Origin: Antarcticimicrobium sp040365005
Lineage (GTDB): Bacteria > Pseudomonadota > Alphaproteobacteria > Rhodobacterales > Rhodobacteraceae
Length of the DNA: 64,000 nt
Direction of reading: 5' to 3'
NCBI RefSeq assembly: GCF_040365005.1
Contig: NZ_BAABWV010000002.1
Location: forward strand, 1 to 64,000
Shown: positions 42,853 through 52,402 of the stretch, piece after piece
Position numbering within the stretch: position 1 is the stretch's first letter
How the letters are laid out: each line of letters starts with the position of its first letter
The notes under the pieces: model-generated
Databases searched by the model: none
The model's input: the letters and a program-made list of their open reading frames with translations, nothing else
What the model was told of the DNA's origin: nothing
Position numbers and translations under genes: made by a program

Positions 42853-43413
42853 GTGTCCGAACCAGCTTCGATTTCCGCGGGTATCGCCGAGCGCTATGCC
42901 ACAGCGATCTTCGAGATCGCGAAAGAGAACAACGACCTTGCCGGACTCGAATCCGGTCTCAACGATCTGGCCGCCGCGCTGGATGAAAGCGCCGAACTGC
43001 GCGATCTGATGGCGTCGCCGATCTATTCCCGCGCCGAGCAGGAAGCCGCGATCACCGCCGTGGCCGAGAAGATGGGTATCGCCGAGGTGCTGCGCAAGTC
43101 CCTCGCGCTGATGGCGCAGAAACGCCGCCTTTTCGTGGTGCCCCAGCTGATCGCCGCGCTGCGCGGGCTGATCGCCGAGGCGCGTGGCGAGGTCACCGCC
43201 GAGGTGGTTTCGGCCAAGGCGTTGACCAAGGCCCAGACCGAGAAGCTGGCCAAGACCCTGGCGGCCCGCGTGGGCAAGACCGTGAATGTGAATGCGACCG
43301 TTGATGAAAGCCTCATTGGCGGTCTCGTCGTTAAAGTGGGCTCGAAGATGATCGACACCTCGATCCGTTCGCGGCTCGACTCCCTCCAGAATGCAATGAA
43401 AGAGGTCGGATAA
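42853..43413 (+). CDS. atpH: ATP synthase F1 subunit delta
   Basis: This 186-residue protein begins with a GTG decoded as Met (MSEPASISAGIAERYATAIF) and ends with the conserved DESLIGGLVVKVGSKMIDTS segment. It links the F1 head to the peripheral stalk. The GTG at 42853 has GGAAGGG 5 bases upstream; GTG at 42847 is two codons earlier. It is the first gene of atpHAGDC with no space before atpA. F0 genes are absent, as usual in this family, where they lie elsewhere. Confidence 0.95.
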   Translation: MSEPASISAGIAERYATAIFEIAKENNDLAGLESGLNDLAAALDESAELRDLMASPIYSRAEQEAAITAVAEKMGIAEVLRKSLALMAQKRRLFVVPQLIAALRGLIAEARGEVTAEVVSAKALTKAQTEKLAKTLAARVGKTVNVNATVDESLIGGLVVKVGSKMIDTSIRSRLDSLQNAMKEVG

Positions 43414-44949
43414 ATGGGTATCCAAGCTGCAGAGATTTCTGCAATCCTGAAGGACCAGATCAAGAATTTTGGTCAAGAAGCCGAGGTTGCGGAAATCGGC
43501 CGCGTCCTCAGCGTGGGTGACGGGATCGCCCGCGTGTACGGCCTCGACAACGTTCAGGCCGGCGAGATGGTCGAGTTTCCCGGCGGTATCATGGGCATGG
43601 CGCTGAACCTCGAGGCCGACAACGTCGGTATCGTGATCTTCGGCTCCGACCGTGACATCAAGGAAGGCGACACCGTCAAGCGCACCAACTCGATCGTGGA
43701 CGTTCCCGCCGGCCCCGAGCTGCTGGGTCGCGTGGTCGACGGTCTTGGCAACCCGCTGGACGGCAAGGGCCCGATCAACGCCACGCAGCGTCAGGTCGCC
43801 GACGTCAAGGCGCCCGGCATCATCCCGCGCAAATCGGTGCACGAGCCGATGGCGACCGGCCTGAAATCGGTCGACGCGATGATCCCGATCGGCCGTGGCC
43901 AGCGCGAGCTGATCATTGGTGACCGTCAGACCGGCAAGACCGCCGTGGCGCTTGACGCGATCCTGAACCAGAAGGTCTATAACGACGCCGCCGACGACGA
44001 GAGCAAGAAGCTCTACTGTGTCTACGTCGCCATCGGCCAGAAGCGCTCCACCGTGGCCCAGCTGGTGAAGAAGCTGGAAGAGACCGGCGCCATCGAATAT
44101 TCGATCGTCGTCGCCGCGACCGCCTCGGAACCCGCGCCGATGCAGTACCTGGCGCCCTATACCGCCACTGCCATGGCCGAGTATTTCCGCGACAACGGCA
44201 AGCACGCGCTGATCATCTATGATGACCTGTCCAAACAGGCCGTGTCCTATCGCCAGATGTCGCTGCTGCTGCGTCGTCCGCCGGGGCGTGAAGCCTATCC
44301 GGGCGACGTGTTCTACCTCCACTCCCGCCTGCTGGAACGCTCCGCCAAGCTGAACGAGGATTTCGGCGCCGGTTCGCTGACCGCGCTGCCGATCATCGAA
44401 ACCCAGGGCGGCGACGTGTCGGCCTTTATCCCGACCAACGTGATCTCGATCACCGACGGCCAGATCTTCCTGGAAACCGAGCTGTTCTACCAGGGTATCC
44501 GCCCGGCCGTGAACACCGGTCTGTCGGTGTCGCGCGTGGGCTCCTCGGCCCAGACCAACGCGATGAAGTCGGTCGCCGGCCCGATCAAGCTGTCGCTGGC
44601 CCAGTACCGCGAGATGGCGGCCTTTGCCCAGTTCGGTTCCGACCTCGACGCCGCGACCCAGCAGCTGCTGAACCGTGGTGCGCGCCTGACCGAGCTGATG
44701 AAACAGCCGCAGTACTCGCCGCTGACCAACGCCGAGATCGTCATCGTGATCTGCGCCGGTACTCTGGGCTTCCTCGACAAGATCGCCGTCGGCGATGTCG
44801 GCCGCTTCGAGGCCGGCCTGCTGGCGCACATGCGTGGCAAGCATCAGGATCTGCTGGACTGGATCACCAACGACGATCCCAAGATCAAGGGTGAAGCCGA
44901 AGACAAGGTGCGCGCAGCTATCGACGAATTCGCCGCCGATTTCGCATAA
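43414..44949 (+). CDS. atpA: ATP synthase F1 subunit alpha
   Basis: This 511-residue protein has the non-catalytic nucleotide site GDRQTGKT (about 169-176), the alpha signature PAVNTGLSVSRVGSSAQ near 365 and IIYDDLSKQA near 267. It forms the alternating alpha3beta3 ring with AtpD on the cytoplasmic side. The ATG directly follows the atpH stop. Confidence 0.98.
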   Translation: MGIQAAEISAILKDQIKNFGQEAEVAEIGRVLSVGDGIARVYGLDNVQAGEMVEFPGGIMGMALNLEADNVGIVIFGSDRDIKEGDTVKRTNSIVDVPAGPELLGRVVDGLGNPLDGKGPINATQRQVADVKAPGIIPRKSVHEPMATGLKSVDAMIPIGRGQRELIIGDRQTGKTAVALDAILNQKVYNDAADDESKKLYCVYVAIGQKRSTVAQLVKKLEETGAIEYSIVVAATASEPAPMQYLAPYTATAMAEYFRDNGKHALIIYDDLSKQAVSYRQMSLLLRRPPGREAYPGDVFYLHSRLLERSAKLNEDFGAGSLTALPIIETQGGDVSAFIPTNVISITDGQIFLETELFYQGIRPAVNTGLSVSRVGSSAQTNAMKSVAGPIKLSLAQYREMAAFAQFGSDLDAATQQLLNRGARLTELMKQPQYSPLTNAEIVIVICAGTLGFLDKIAVGDVGRFEAGLLAHMRGKHQDLLDWITNDDPKIKGEAEDKVRAAIDEFAADFA

Positions 44950-44961
44950 GGGGTTCGGACA

Positions 44962-45837
44962 ATGCCAAGTCTGAAGGACCTGAAAAACAGGATCGAGTCG
45001 GTCAAATCGACCCGCAAGATCACCAAGGCCATGCAGATGGTGGCCGCGGCGAAACTTCGCCGCGCCCAGGAGGCCGCCGAAGAGGCCCGCCCCTATGCCG
45101 AACGGTTCAATGCCGTGATGGCCGGGCTGGCCGCATCGGTCGGGGGCAGCGACAGCGCCCCCAAGCTTCTGCGTGGCACCGGCAGCGACCAGGTTCATCT
45201 CCTGGTCGTGATGACGGCCGAGCGTGGCTTGTGCGGGGGCTTCAACAGCTCCATCGCCAAGACCGCCCGGACCCATGCCGAGCGGCTGCTGGCCGAGGGC
45301 AAGACGGTCAAGATCCTGACCGTCGGCAAGAAGGGTCGCGACGCGCTCAAGCGTGATCTGGGCAAGTTCTATGTCGGCCATGTCGACATGACCGAGGTCA
45401 AGCGGGTCGGCTATGCCGATGCGCAGGGCATTGCCAAGGACATCCTCGACCGGTTTGACGCCGGTGAGTTCGACGTCGCGACGATCTTTTTCGCCGAGTT
45501 CGTGAACGTGGTCACCCAGGTGCCACAGGCGCATCAGATCATCCCGGCCGAGTTCGATCAGGACGCGGCCTCGGATGAGGCCACGCTTTATGATTACGAA
45601 CCCGACGAAGAGGCCATCCTGGCCGATCTCCTGCCCAAGGGCGTGGCGACGGCCATCTTCAGCGCGTTGCTGGAGAACGGCGCCTCGGAGCAGGGGGCAC
45701 GGATGAGCGCGATGGACAATGCGACCCGCAACGCGGGCGATATGATCGACAGGCTGACCATCGAATACAACCGTTCGCGTCAGGCCGTGATCACCAACGA
45801 GCTGATTGAAATCATTTCGGGCGCGGAAGCCCTGTAA
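44962..45837 (+). CDS. atpG: ATP synthase F1 subunit gamma
   Basis: This 291-residue protein opens MPSLKDLKNRIESVKSTRKI and closes with the conserved helix DNATRNAGDMIDRLTIEYNR, then ITNELIEIISGAEAL. It is the central rotor shaft linking F1 to the c ring. It lies 12 bases after atpA and 19 bases before atpD. Confidence 0.98.
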   Translation: MPSLKDLKNRIESVKSTRKITKAMQMVAAAKLRRAQEAAEEARPYAERFNAVMAGLAASVGGSDSAPKLLRGTGSDQVHLLVVMTAERGLCGGFNSSIAKTARTHAERLLAEGKTVKILTVGKKGRDALKRDLGKFYVGHVDMTEVKRVGYADAQGIAKDILDRFDAGEFDVATIFFAEFVNVVTQVPQAHQIIPAEFDQDAASDEATLYDYEPDEEAILADLLPKGVATAIFSALLENGASEQGARMSAMDNATRNAGDMIDRLTIEYNRSRQAVITNELIEIISGAEAL

Positions 45838-45856
45838 AAGAACCGGAGACGAAACA

Positions 45857-47281
<1,425 letters not shown>

Positions 47282-47292
47282 GGAGCGCCCTC

Positions 47293-47709
47293 ATGGCAGA
47301 TACGATTCAATTCGACCTCGTCAGCCCGGAGCGACGCCTTGCGTCGGTCCAGGCCAGCGCGGTGCAGATTCCCGGCGCCGATGGCGACATGACGGCGATG
47401 CCCGATCATGCTCCGCTCATCACCACGCTGCGTCCGGGCCTGCTGCGGATCGAGAGCCCGGAAGGCAATTCCGAGTACATCGTGACCGGCGGGTTCGCCG
47501 AGATCGGCAGCGGGTCGATTTCGGTGCTGGCGGAAAAGGCGATGCCGGCGGGCGAGATGACCCGTGGTCATCTCGACGACCTGATCGCCGAGACCCGCGC
47601 CAAGCACGAGGCCGCCAAGGCCGCGAGCGACGTGCAGCCCAGCATCGTTGACGATGCAGCCAAACTGCTGGCGGACATGGAGGCCCTCGGCGATCACATG
47701 AGCCTGTGA
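47293..47709 (+). CDS. atpC: ATP synthase F1 subunit epsilon
   Basis: This 138-residue protein begins MADTIQFDLVSPERRLAS and shows the beta-sandwich core (PGADGDMTAMPDHAPLITTL, then GGFAEIGSGSISVLAE). It is the rotor subunit that contacts gamma and the c ring and inhibits ATP hydrolysis. The C-terminal helices are shortish and acidic. It is the last gene of the operon, followed by a strong terminator. Confidence 0.96.
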   Translation: MADTIQFDLVSPERRLASVQASAVQIPGADGDMTAMPDHAPLITTLRPGLLRIESPEGNSEYIVTGGFAEIGSGSISVLAEKAMPAGEMTRGHLDDLIAETRAKHEAAKAASDVQPSIVDDAAKLLADMEALGDHMSL

Positions 47710-47736
47710 TCCTCGGCGGCCCCTCTGGCCCGACCC

Positions 47737-47774
47737 AAAAAAAGCCGGCCCCCTCGGGGGCCGGTTTTGTTTTG
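47737..47774 (+). terminator. intrinsic terminator of the atp operon
   Basis: A run of seven A, stem CCGGCCCC (47745-47752), loop CTCG, complement GGGGCCGG (47757-47764) and a T-rich tail TTTTGTTTTG. It lies 28 bases after the atpC stop. Confidence 0.92.
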
Positions 47775-47832
47775 ACAAAGGGTTTTTCGAAATGCTTTGT
47801 TGTCAAGCACTTGGGGAACAACCGGGCGGGAC

Positions 47833-48183
47833 ATGAAGAAGCTGGACAACCACCTTATCGGCATCGACCAGGGCGATGTCGTTCTGTTCTCGGATTTCGA
47901 GGACGGCGGCGCGATGTGGACGGGCGAGGGGCCGCGCGAACGGCGCAAGGCTGTCCGCTTCGGAGAGCCGTTTCGCGCCGCGCCGTCGGTTCATATCTCG
48001 ATTTCGCTGTTTGACGCCGACACCGACGCGGCGATCCGTGCCGAGCTGACGGCGGACAATGTCACCGCGGAGGGGTTCGAGATCGTGTTCCGCACCTGGC
48101 TGGACACGCGCATCGCGCGGATGCGCGCGACCTGGCTCGCGATCGGCGCGCTGGAGCATGACGACAACTGGGTGATCGACTGA
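47833..48183 (+). CDS. H-type lectin domain protein
   Basis: This 116-residue protein consists almost entirely of an H-type lectin-like beta-sandwich: FSDFEDGGAMWTGEGPRERR near 15-35, then PSVHISISLFDAD near 55, GFEIVFRTWLDTRIARMRAT near 80-100. This domain was first known from invertebrate agglutinins and binds N-acetylgalactosamine-type sugars there. No signal peptide is visible, so the protein is probably cytoplasmic or exported in another way. The ATG at 47833 was chosen; an upstream in-frame start at 47797 adds 12 residues. Its role in bacteria is unknown; convergent to prs. Confidence 0.75.
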   Translation: MKKLDNHLIGIDQGDVVLFSDFEDGGAMWTGEGPRERRKAVRFGEPFRAAPSVHISISLFDADTDAAIRAELTADNVTAEGFEIVFRTWLDTRIARMRATWLAIGALEHDDNWVID

Positions 48184-48199
48184 GCGCGGGAGCCGCGCC

Positions 48200-49219
48200 T
48201 CAGTCCATGGTGTAGAGCGACTCGTAAATCGGCGACAGCGTCTTGTCCTCGAACAGCGACGACACGCTGGTGCCGTACCAGATGTTCAGGATTGCCTGGG
48301 CAAAGATCGGCGCGGTGGGCACGATACGGATGTTGTGCGCCCCCAGCACCGACGGGCTGGGCTGGATGGTGTCGGTCAGCACCAGCGACTTCATCACCGA
48401 ATTGGACACGCGCTCCACAGCCGGGCCGCTCATCACGCCGTGGGTGATATAGGCGTGGACCTCTTTCGCGCCGTTCTCGAGCAGCACCTCGGCCGCCTTG
48501 CACAGGGTGCCGGCGGTGTCGCACATGTCGTCGACGATGATGCAGATCTTGTCGGTGACGTTGCCGATTACCGTCATTTCAGCAACCTCGCCGGGTTTTT
48601 CACGGCGCTTGTCAACGATCGCGAGGGGCGAGTTGATGCGCTTGGCCAGCTCGCGGGCGCGGGCCACGCCGCCGACATCGGGCGAAACCACCATGATGTC
48701 GTCCATCTGCGCCTTGAAATGGGTGCGGATATCCAGTGCAAAGATCGGCGAGGCATAAAGGTTGTCCACGGGGATGTCGAAGAACCCCTGGATCTGTGCC
48801 GCGTGCAGGTCCATGGTCAGTACCCGTTCGATCCCCGACTGGGTCAGCAGGTTGGCCACAAGCTTGGCGCTGATCGGCGTGCGGGCCTTGGTGCGGCGGT
48901 CCTGGCGGGCATAACCGAAATAGGGGATCACGGCGGTGATCCGCTGTGCCGAGGACCGGCGCAGCGCGTCGGACATGATCAGCAGTTCCATCAGGTTGTC
49001 ATTGGCCGGGTTCGATGTCGGCTGGATCAGGAACATGTCCTCGCCGCGCACGTTCTCGTAGACCTCGACAAAGATCTCGCCGTCGTTGAACCGTTCGACG
49101 CGGGCATCTACCAGCCCGAGGTTGACGCCGCGGTGCATGCTCATGCGGCGTGCGATGGCCTCGGCAAGTGGAAGGTTGGCGTTCCCAGCGATGAGCTTGG
49201 GTTCGTTCAGTGTCGCCAT
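48200..49219 (-). CDS. prs: ribose-phosphate pyrophosphokinase
   Basis: This 339-residue protein has FNDGEIFVEVYENVRGEDMF near 45-60, the catalytic loop and PRPP-synthase signature DLHAAQIQGFFDIPVDNLYA near 138-157, and the PRPP-binding loop CIIVDDMCDTAGTL near 230. It makes PRPP from ribose 5-phosphate and ATP for purine, pyrimidine, histidine and NAD synthesis. It converges on the lectin-domain gene and diverges from the isomerase-like gene. Confidence 0.96.
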   Translation of the reverse strand: MATLNEPKLIAGNANLPLAEAIARRMSMHRGVNLGLVDARVERFNDGEIFVEVYENVRGEDMFLIQPTSNPANDNLMELLIMSDALRRSSAQRITAVIPYFGYARQDRRTKARTPISAKLVANLLTQSGIERVLTMDLHAAQIQGFFDIPVDNLYASPIFALDIRTHFKAQMDDIMVVSPDVGGVARARELAKRINSPLAIVDKRREKPGEVAEMTVIGNVTDKICIIVDDMCDTAGTLCKAAEVLLENGAKEVHAYITHGVMSGPAVERVSNSVMKSLVLTDTIQPSPSVLGAHNIRIVPTAPIFAQAILNIWYGTSVSSLFEDKTLSPIYESLYTMD

Positions 49220-49267
49220 GTGCAGCTATCCCCGGGCAGCAAGGTCTGGTGAGAAAGATTCGTGATG

Positions 49268-49295
49268 TTGACACCGCTTAACATGGCCTTACGGT
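49268..49295 (+). promoter_or_regulatory. candidate promoter for the 49328-50742 gene pair
   Basis: TTGACA (49268-49273) is followed after 16 bases by TACGGT (49290-49295). The -35 box is perfect, the -10 box is poor. It lies 33 bases before the start codon of the isomerase-like gene. Confidence 0.4.
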
Positions 49296-49327
49296 CGCGC
49301 CTAGATTGGGGCAGGAGAAATGCCAAG

Positions 49328-49930
49328 ATGACACACCATATCGACTACTTCTTTTCCACGCTGTCGCCCTATGTCTACCTCGCGGGCACGCGGCTGGAAC
49401 AGATCGCCGCGCGGCACGGGGCCACCATCACCTACAAGCCGCTGGACATCGTCGCGCTGTTTCCGCGCACCGGCGGCGCCTCGCCAGCCGATCGGCACCC
49501 GGCGCGGATGGAATACCGGGCGCAGGAGTTGATGCGGCAGTCGAAGAAACTGGGTCTGACGTTTCACCTGAAACCGGCGCATTGGCCGACCAACGCGGCG
49601 CCCTCCTCCTATGCGATCATCGCGGCACAGATGGCCGGCGGCGGCGACATGGGCGCGCTGGTCCATGCCATCACCCGCGCGGTCTGGGCGGAGGAAGAGG
49701 ACATCGCCGAGGACACGGTGTTGAAGGCCTGCCTGACCGAGGCCGGTTTCGACCCGGGCCTGACCGAAAGCGGTCTGCTGGCCGGGGCCGAGACCTATGC
49801 CGCCAACCTCGAGGAAGGGGCCGCGCGCGGCGTCTTCGGCTCACCCTTCTACATCCTCGGCGAGGACCAGAGGTTCTGGGGTCAGGACCGGCTGGAGGAT
49901 CTGGACGCAACGCTCGCCGGGCGGTTGTGA
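49328..49930 (+). CDS. 2-hydroxychromene-2-carboxylate isomerase family protein (DsbA/GST-kappa fold)
   Basis: This 200-residue protein begins MTHHIDYFFSTLSPYVYLAG; the serine in FSTLSPY is at the glutathione-contact position of 2-hydroxychromene-2-carboxylate isomerases and kappa-class GSTs. GVFGSPFYILGEDQRFWGQD near 175 matches the C-terminal thioredoxin-fold return. It probably catalyses a glutathione-dependent isomerisation or transfer in aromatic compound breakdown; the specific substrate is unknown. The ATG at 49328 has CAGGAGA upstream. Its stop overlaps the hydrolase start by one base (TGATG). Confidence 0.88.
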   Translation: MTHHIDYFFSTLSPYVYLAGTRLEQIAARHGATITYKPLDIVALFPRTGGASPADRHPARMEYRAQELMRQSKKLGLTFHLKPAHWPTNAAPSSYAIIAAQMAGGGDMGALVHAITRAVWAEEEDIAEDTVLKACLTEAGFDPGLTESGLLAGAETYAANLEEGAARGVFGSPFYILGEDQRFWGQDRLEDLDATLAGRL

Positions 49931-50742
49931 TGGACGGGCAGGGGATTCCGCAGCCGGTTTTCTCGCGCCAGTTCGGCCAGGGTGACAGGCAGGTGCTGGC
50001 GCTGCATTGCACGCTGGGCCATTCCGGCGCCTGGCGCGGGCTGGCGGCGCAGTTCGAGGACGCGGCCACATTCACCGGGTTCGACATGCTCGGCCACGGG
50101 CGCAGCCCCGACTGGGACGGGCGCGGCGATCCGCAGGACCGGATCACCGAGATCGCGGAAACCTTCCTCACCGACCGGATGGACGTGATCGGCCATTCCT
50201 TTGGCGCCACGGTGGCGCTGCGGCTGGCGGTGGCCCACCCGGACCGGGTGCGGTCCCTGACATTGGTCGAGCCGGTCTATTTCTGTTTCGCGGCGCAGGA
50301 CGACCCAGAGGCGCTGGCGACGCATGACAAGGACGCTCTGGTCTTTTCCGAGCAGTTGGACCGCGGAGATTACGAGGCCGGAACGCGGCTCTTCAACGAG
50401 ATGTGGGGCGGGGCCGGGGTGTCCTGGGCGGATATGCCCGAACCCGCCCGCGCCGGCATGATCCGCAGCATCCGCTTCGTCCATGCCTGCAGCACGCCGC
50501 TTTATGACGATCCGGCGGGTATCATGCAGCCGGGCCGGCTTGACCGGGCGACGATGCCGGCGCTGCTGCTGCGGGGCACCGAAAGCCACCCGGTGACGAA
50601 GGCGATCAACGATGCCATCGCCCGCCGCCTGCCGGATGCGCGCGATGTCGTGATCGAGGGGGCGGGGCACATGCTGCCCATCACGCACCCGGCCGAGGTG
50701 GCCGCACCGCTGCGCGCGCTGTTCGATCGGGCGGGGGAATGA
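49930..50742 (+). CDS. alpha/beta fold hydrolase
   Basis: This 270-residue hydrolase has LHCTLGHSGAWRGLAAQF near 25 (oxyanion region, with CTLGHSG in place of the more common HGxG), the nucleophile S90 in GHSFGA and the catalytic H247 in GAGHMLPI. It should cleave an ester, thioester or C-C bond in the cytoplasm. The start at 49930 overlaps the isomerase stop, so the two are coupled and may act on the same compound. Open sequence in the same frame before 49930 belongs to the shadow of the isomerase gene. Confidence 0.88.
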   Translation: MDGQGIPQPVFSRQFGQGDRQVLALHCTLGHSGAWRGLAAQFEDAATFTGFDMLGHGRSPDWDGRGDPQDRITEIAETFLTDRMDVIGHSFGATVALRLAVAHPDRVRSLTLVEPVYFCFAAQDDPEALATHDKDALVFSEQLDRGDYEAGTRLFNEMWGGAGVSWADMPEPARAGMIRSIRFVHACSTPLYDDPAGIMQPGRLDRATMPALLLRGTESHPVTKAINDAIARRLPDARDVVIEGAGHMLPITHPAEVAAPLRALFDRAGE

Positions 50743-50775
50743 ACGGCGGGCCCCCCGGACCTTCCATCCCAAGCC

Positions 50776-50874
50776 GTCATCTCCGCGCAGGCGTGTCTTG
50801 GGGTGTCATTCCCGCGTAGCCGGGGATCGTGTGCCGCGTCACTGATGAGAGGCCCCCGTTTTCGCGGGGATGAC
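50776..50874. repeat. REP-like GTCAT(T/C)CCCGCG units
   Basis: Three copies of a common dispersed palindromic unit type lie in the gap between two genes: GTCATCTCCGCGCAGGC at 50776, GTCATTCCCGCGTAGCCGGG at 50805, and an inverted copy ending CGCGGGGATGAC at 50874 (with CCCCCGTTTTCGCGGGG forming its stem). Such units occur in many proteobacterial genomes between convergent genes; mRNA protection is the usual suggestion. Confidence 0.65.
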
Positions 50875-50888
50875 AGCGGAGAGCTGGC

Positions 50889-51932
50889 TCAGCCCCGCGC
50901 CAGTTCCACGAAACGGTCGATCTGTTCGGAACTGATCGACCAGTCGCAGACCAGCCGGCAGCCCAGCATCTCGCCGCCGTCGCCGCTCTCCAGCGGCCCG
51001 TCCTGGAGGTAGTACATCGCGCCCTCGGCCTTGAGGCGCTGGTGTACCCGGCGGGGCAGGGCGGCAAAGATCATGTTGGCCTGCGGCAGGTTCAGGAACT
51101 CGGCCCCCGCGTCGCGCAGCCCTGTGGCAAGGCGCGTGCAATTGTCATTGGCCTGTTCGGCCATCTCCAGCCACAGCCCATCAGCCAGATAGGCATCCAT
51201 CTGCGCCGAAAGATAGCGGTGCTTGGAAAACAGATGCGCCCCGCGCTTGCGTCGCAGCTCGAATTCCCAGGCCTGTTCGGGGTCGAAGAACACCACCGCC
51301 TCGGCCCCCATCAGCCCGTTCTTGGTTCCCCCGAAAGAGACCGCGTCGATCCCTGCCTTCCAGGTCATCTCGGCCGGGCTGCATCCCAGTGCCACCAGCG
51401 CGTTGGCAAAGCGTGCGCCGTCCAGATGGGCCTTGAGTCCGTACTCCTTGGCAACGGCGGTCAGGGCGGCAAGTTCGTCCAGCGTATAGACCGACCCGCG
51501 CTCGGTCACCTGGGTGATCGACACCGGCCCGCGCTGCGGCCCGTGTACGCCGCGTGTCTCCTCGCCCTCGATCGCCGCGCGCAGCGCCTTGGGCGTCATC
51601 CGGTCGCCGGTGCCCACCAGCGTCAGCTTGGCGCCGCCGGAATAGAACTCCGGCGCGTTGCACTCGTCCTCGTGGATATGGGCGACGGGAGTGCAAAAGA
51701 TGGTGTCCCAGGGGTTGGCCAGGGTCGCCAGCGCCAGCGAGTTGGCCGCCGTACCGGTTGCCACCAGGTAGACCGCGGCCTCGGGCGCCTCGAACACCTC
51801 GCGGATGCGGTCGCGGACCCGGTCCATCAGCGCATCGGCGCCGTAGCCCATGGCATAGCCCTCGTTGGCCTTGGTCAGCGCCGCGAGAACGTTTGGGTGG
51901 ACCGGGCCGGCGTTGTCGGAGGCAAAGAACAT
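50889..51932 (-). CDS. ltaE: low-specificity L-threonine aldolase family protein
   Basis: This 347-residue fold-type I PLP enzyme has FFASDNAGPVHPNVLAAL at the start, YLVATGTAANSLALAT near 55, HIHEDECNAPEF near 85, the DGARFANALVAL aspartate near 170 and the PLP lysine in SFGGTKNGLMGAEA near 205. It cleaves L-threonine or allo-threonine to glycine and acetaldehyde, or beta-hydroxy amino acids generally. Its start overlaps the ycgN stop by one base, so it is the last gene of the maoC-ribF-ycgN-ltaE run. Confidence 0.92.
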   Translation of the reverse strand: MFFASDNAGPVHPNVLAALTKANEGYAMGYGADALMDRVRDRIREVFEAPEAAVYLVATGTAANSLALATLANPWDTIFCTPVAHIHEDECNAPEFYSGGAKLTLVGTGDRMTPKALRAAIEGEETRGVHGPQRGPVSITQVTERGSVYTLDELAALTAVAKEYGLKAHLDGARFANALVALGCSPAEMTWKAGIDAVSFGGTKNGLMGAEAVVFFDPEQAWEFELRRKRGAHLFSKHRYLSAQMDAYLADGLWLEMAEQANDNCTRLATGLRDAGAEFLNLPQANMIFAALPRRVHQRLKAEGAMYYLQDGPLESGDGGEMLGCRLVCDWSISSEQIDRFVELARG

Positions 51933-52402
51933 CAGACGGGCTCCTCGATGATGTAGTCTTCCCAGTCCTCTTCAGGGACCTCGAACTCCGGCACGGTGCG
52001 ATTTCGTACGGAAACCCCCGCCGAATGTACGCTTTCGGCATTGCCCGAGATCAGCGGGTGCCAGTCGAACAGCGGCTTGCCCTCCCACAACAGGCGATAG
52101 GCGCAGGTCTGCGGCATCCAGTAGGCGTGTTCGTCGATGTTATCGGGGCGCAGCACGATGCATTCGGACACGAACTGGTGGCGGATCTCGTACTGGGCAC
52201 AGCGGCAGGTTTCATTGTCGAGCAGCCGGCAGGCGACGCAGGTGAGGTCGACCTCGCCGGTGTCCTCGTCCTCGAGCTTGTTCAGGCAGCACTTGCCGCA
52301 GCCGTCGCAGAGCGCCTCCCACTCGCGCGGGCTCAACTGGCGCAGGGGTTTGCGTTCCCAGAACCGGGGCGACAGGCCGGAACGGTCGATCGGATCGCTC
52401 AT
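51932..52402 (-). CDS. YcgN-family cysteine cluster protein (UPF0260)
   Basis: This 156-residue protein has a conserved cysteine set (LCDGCGKCCLNKLEDEDTG, then LTCVACRLLDNETCRCAQY) and the family motifs MPQTCAYRLLWEGKPLFDWH and HPLISG. The CxxCxxCC cluster probably binds a metal or iron-sulfur centre. The function is unknown although the family is widespread. It overlaps ribF by 4 bases and ltaE by one. Confidence 0.9.
   Translation of the reverse strand: MSDPIDRSGLSPRFWERKPLRQLSPREWEALCDGCGKCCLNKLEDEDTGEVDLTCVACRLLDNETCRCAQYEIRHQFVSECIVLRPDNIDEHAYWMPQTCAYRLLWEGKPLFDWHPLISGNAESVHSAGVSVRNRTVPEFEVPEEDWEDYIIEEPV

Noticed and set aside
49306..49929. N-terminal extension of the alpha/beta hydrolase across the isomerase gene
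   Set aside because: The frame is open, but the sequence is an Arg/Gly/Ala-rich shadow; the ATG at 49930 overlapping the isomerase stop is the normal start.
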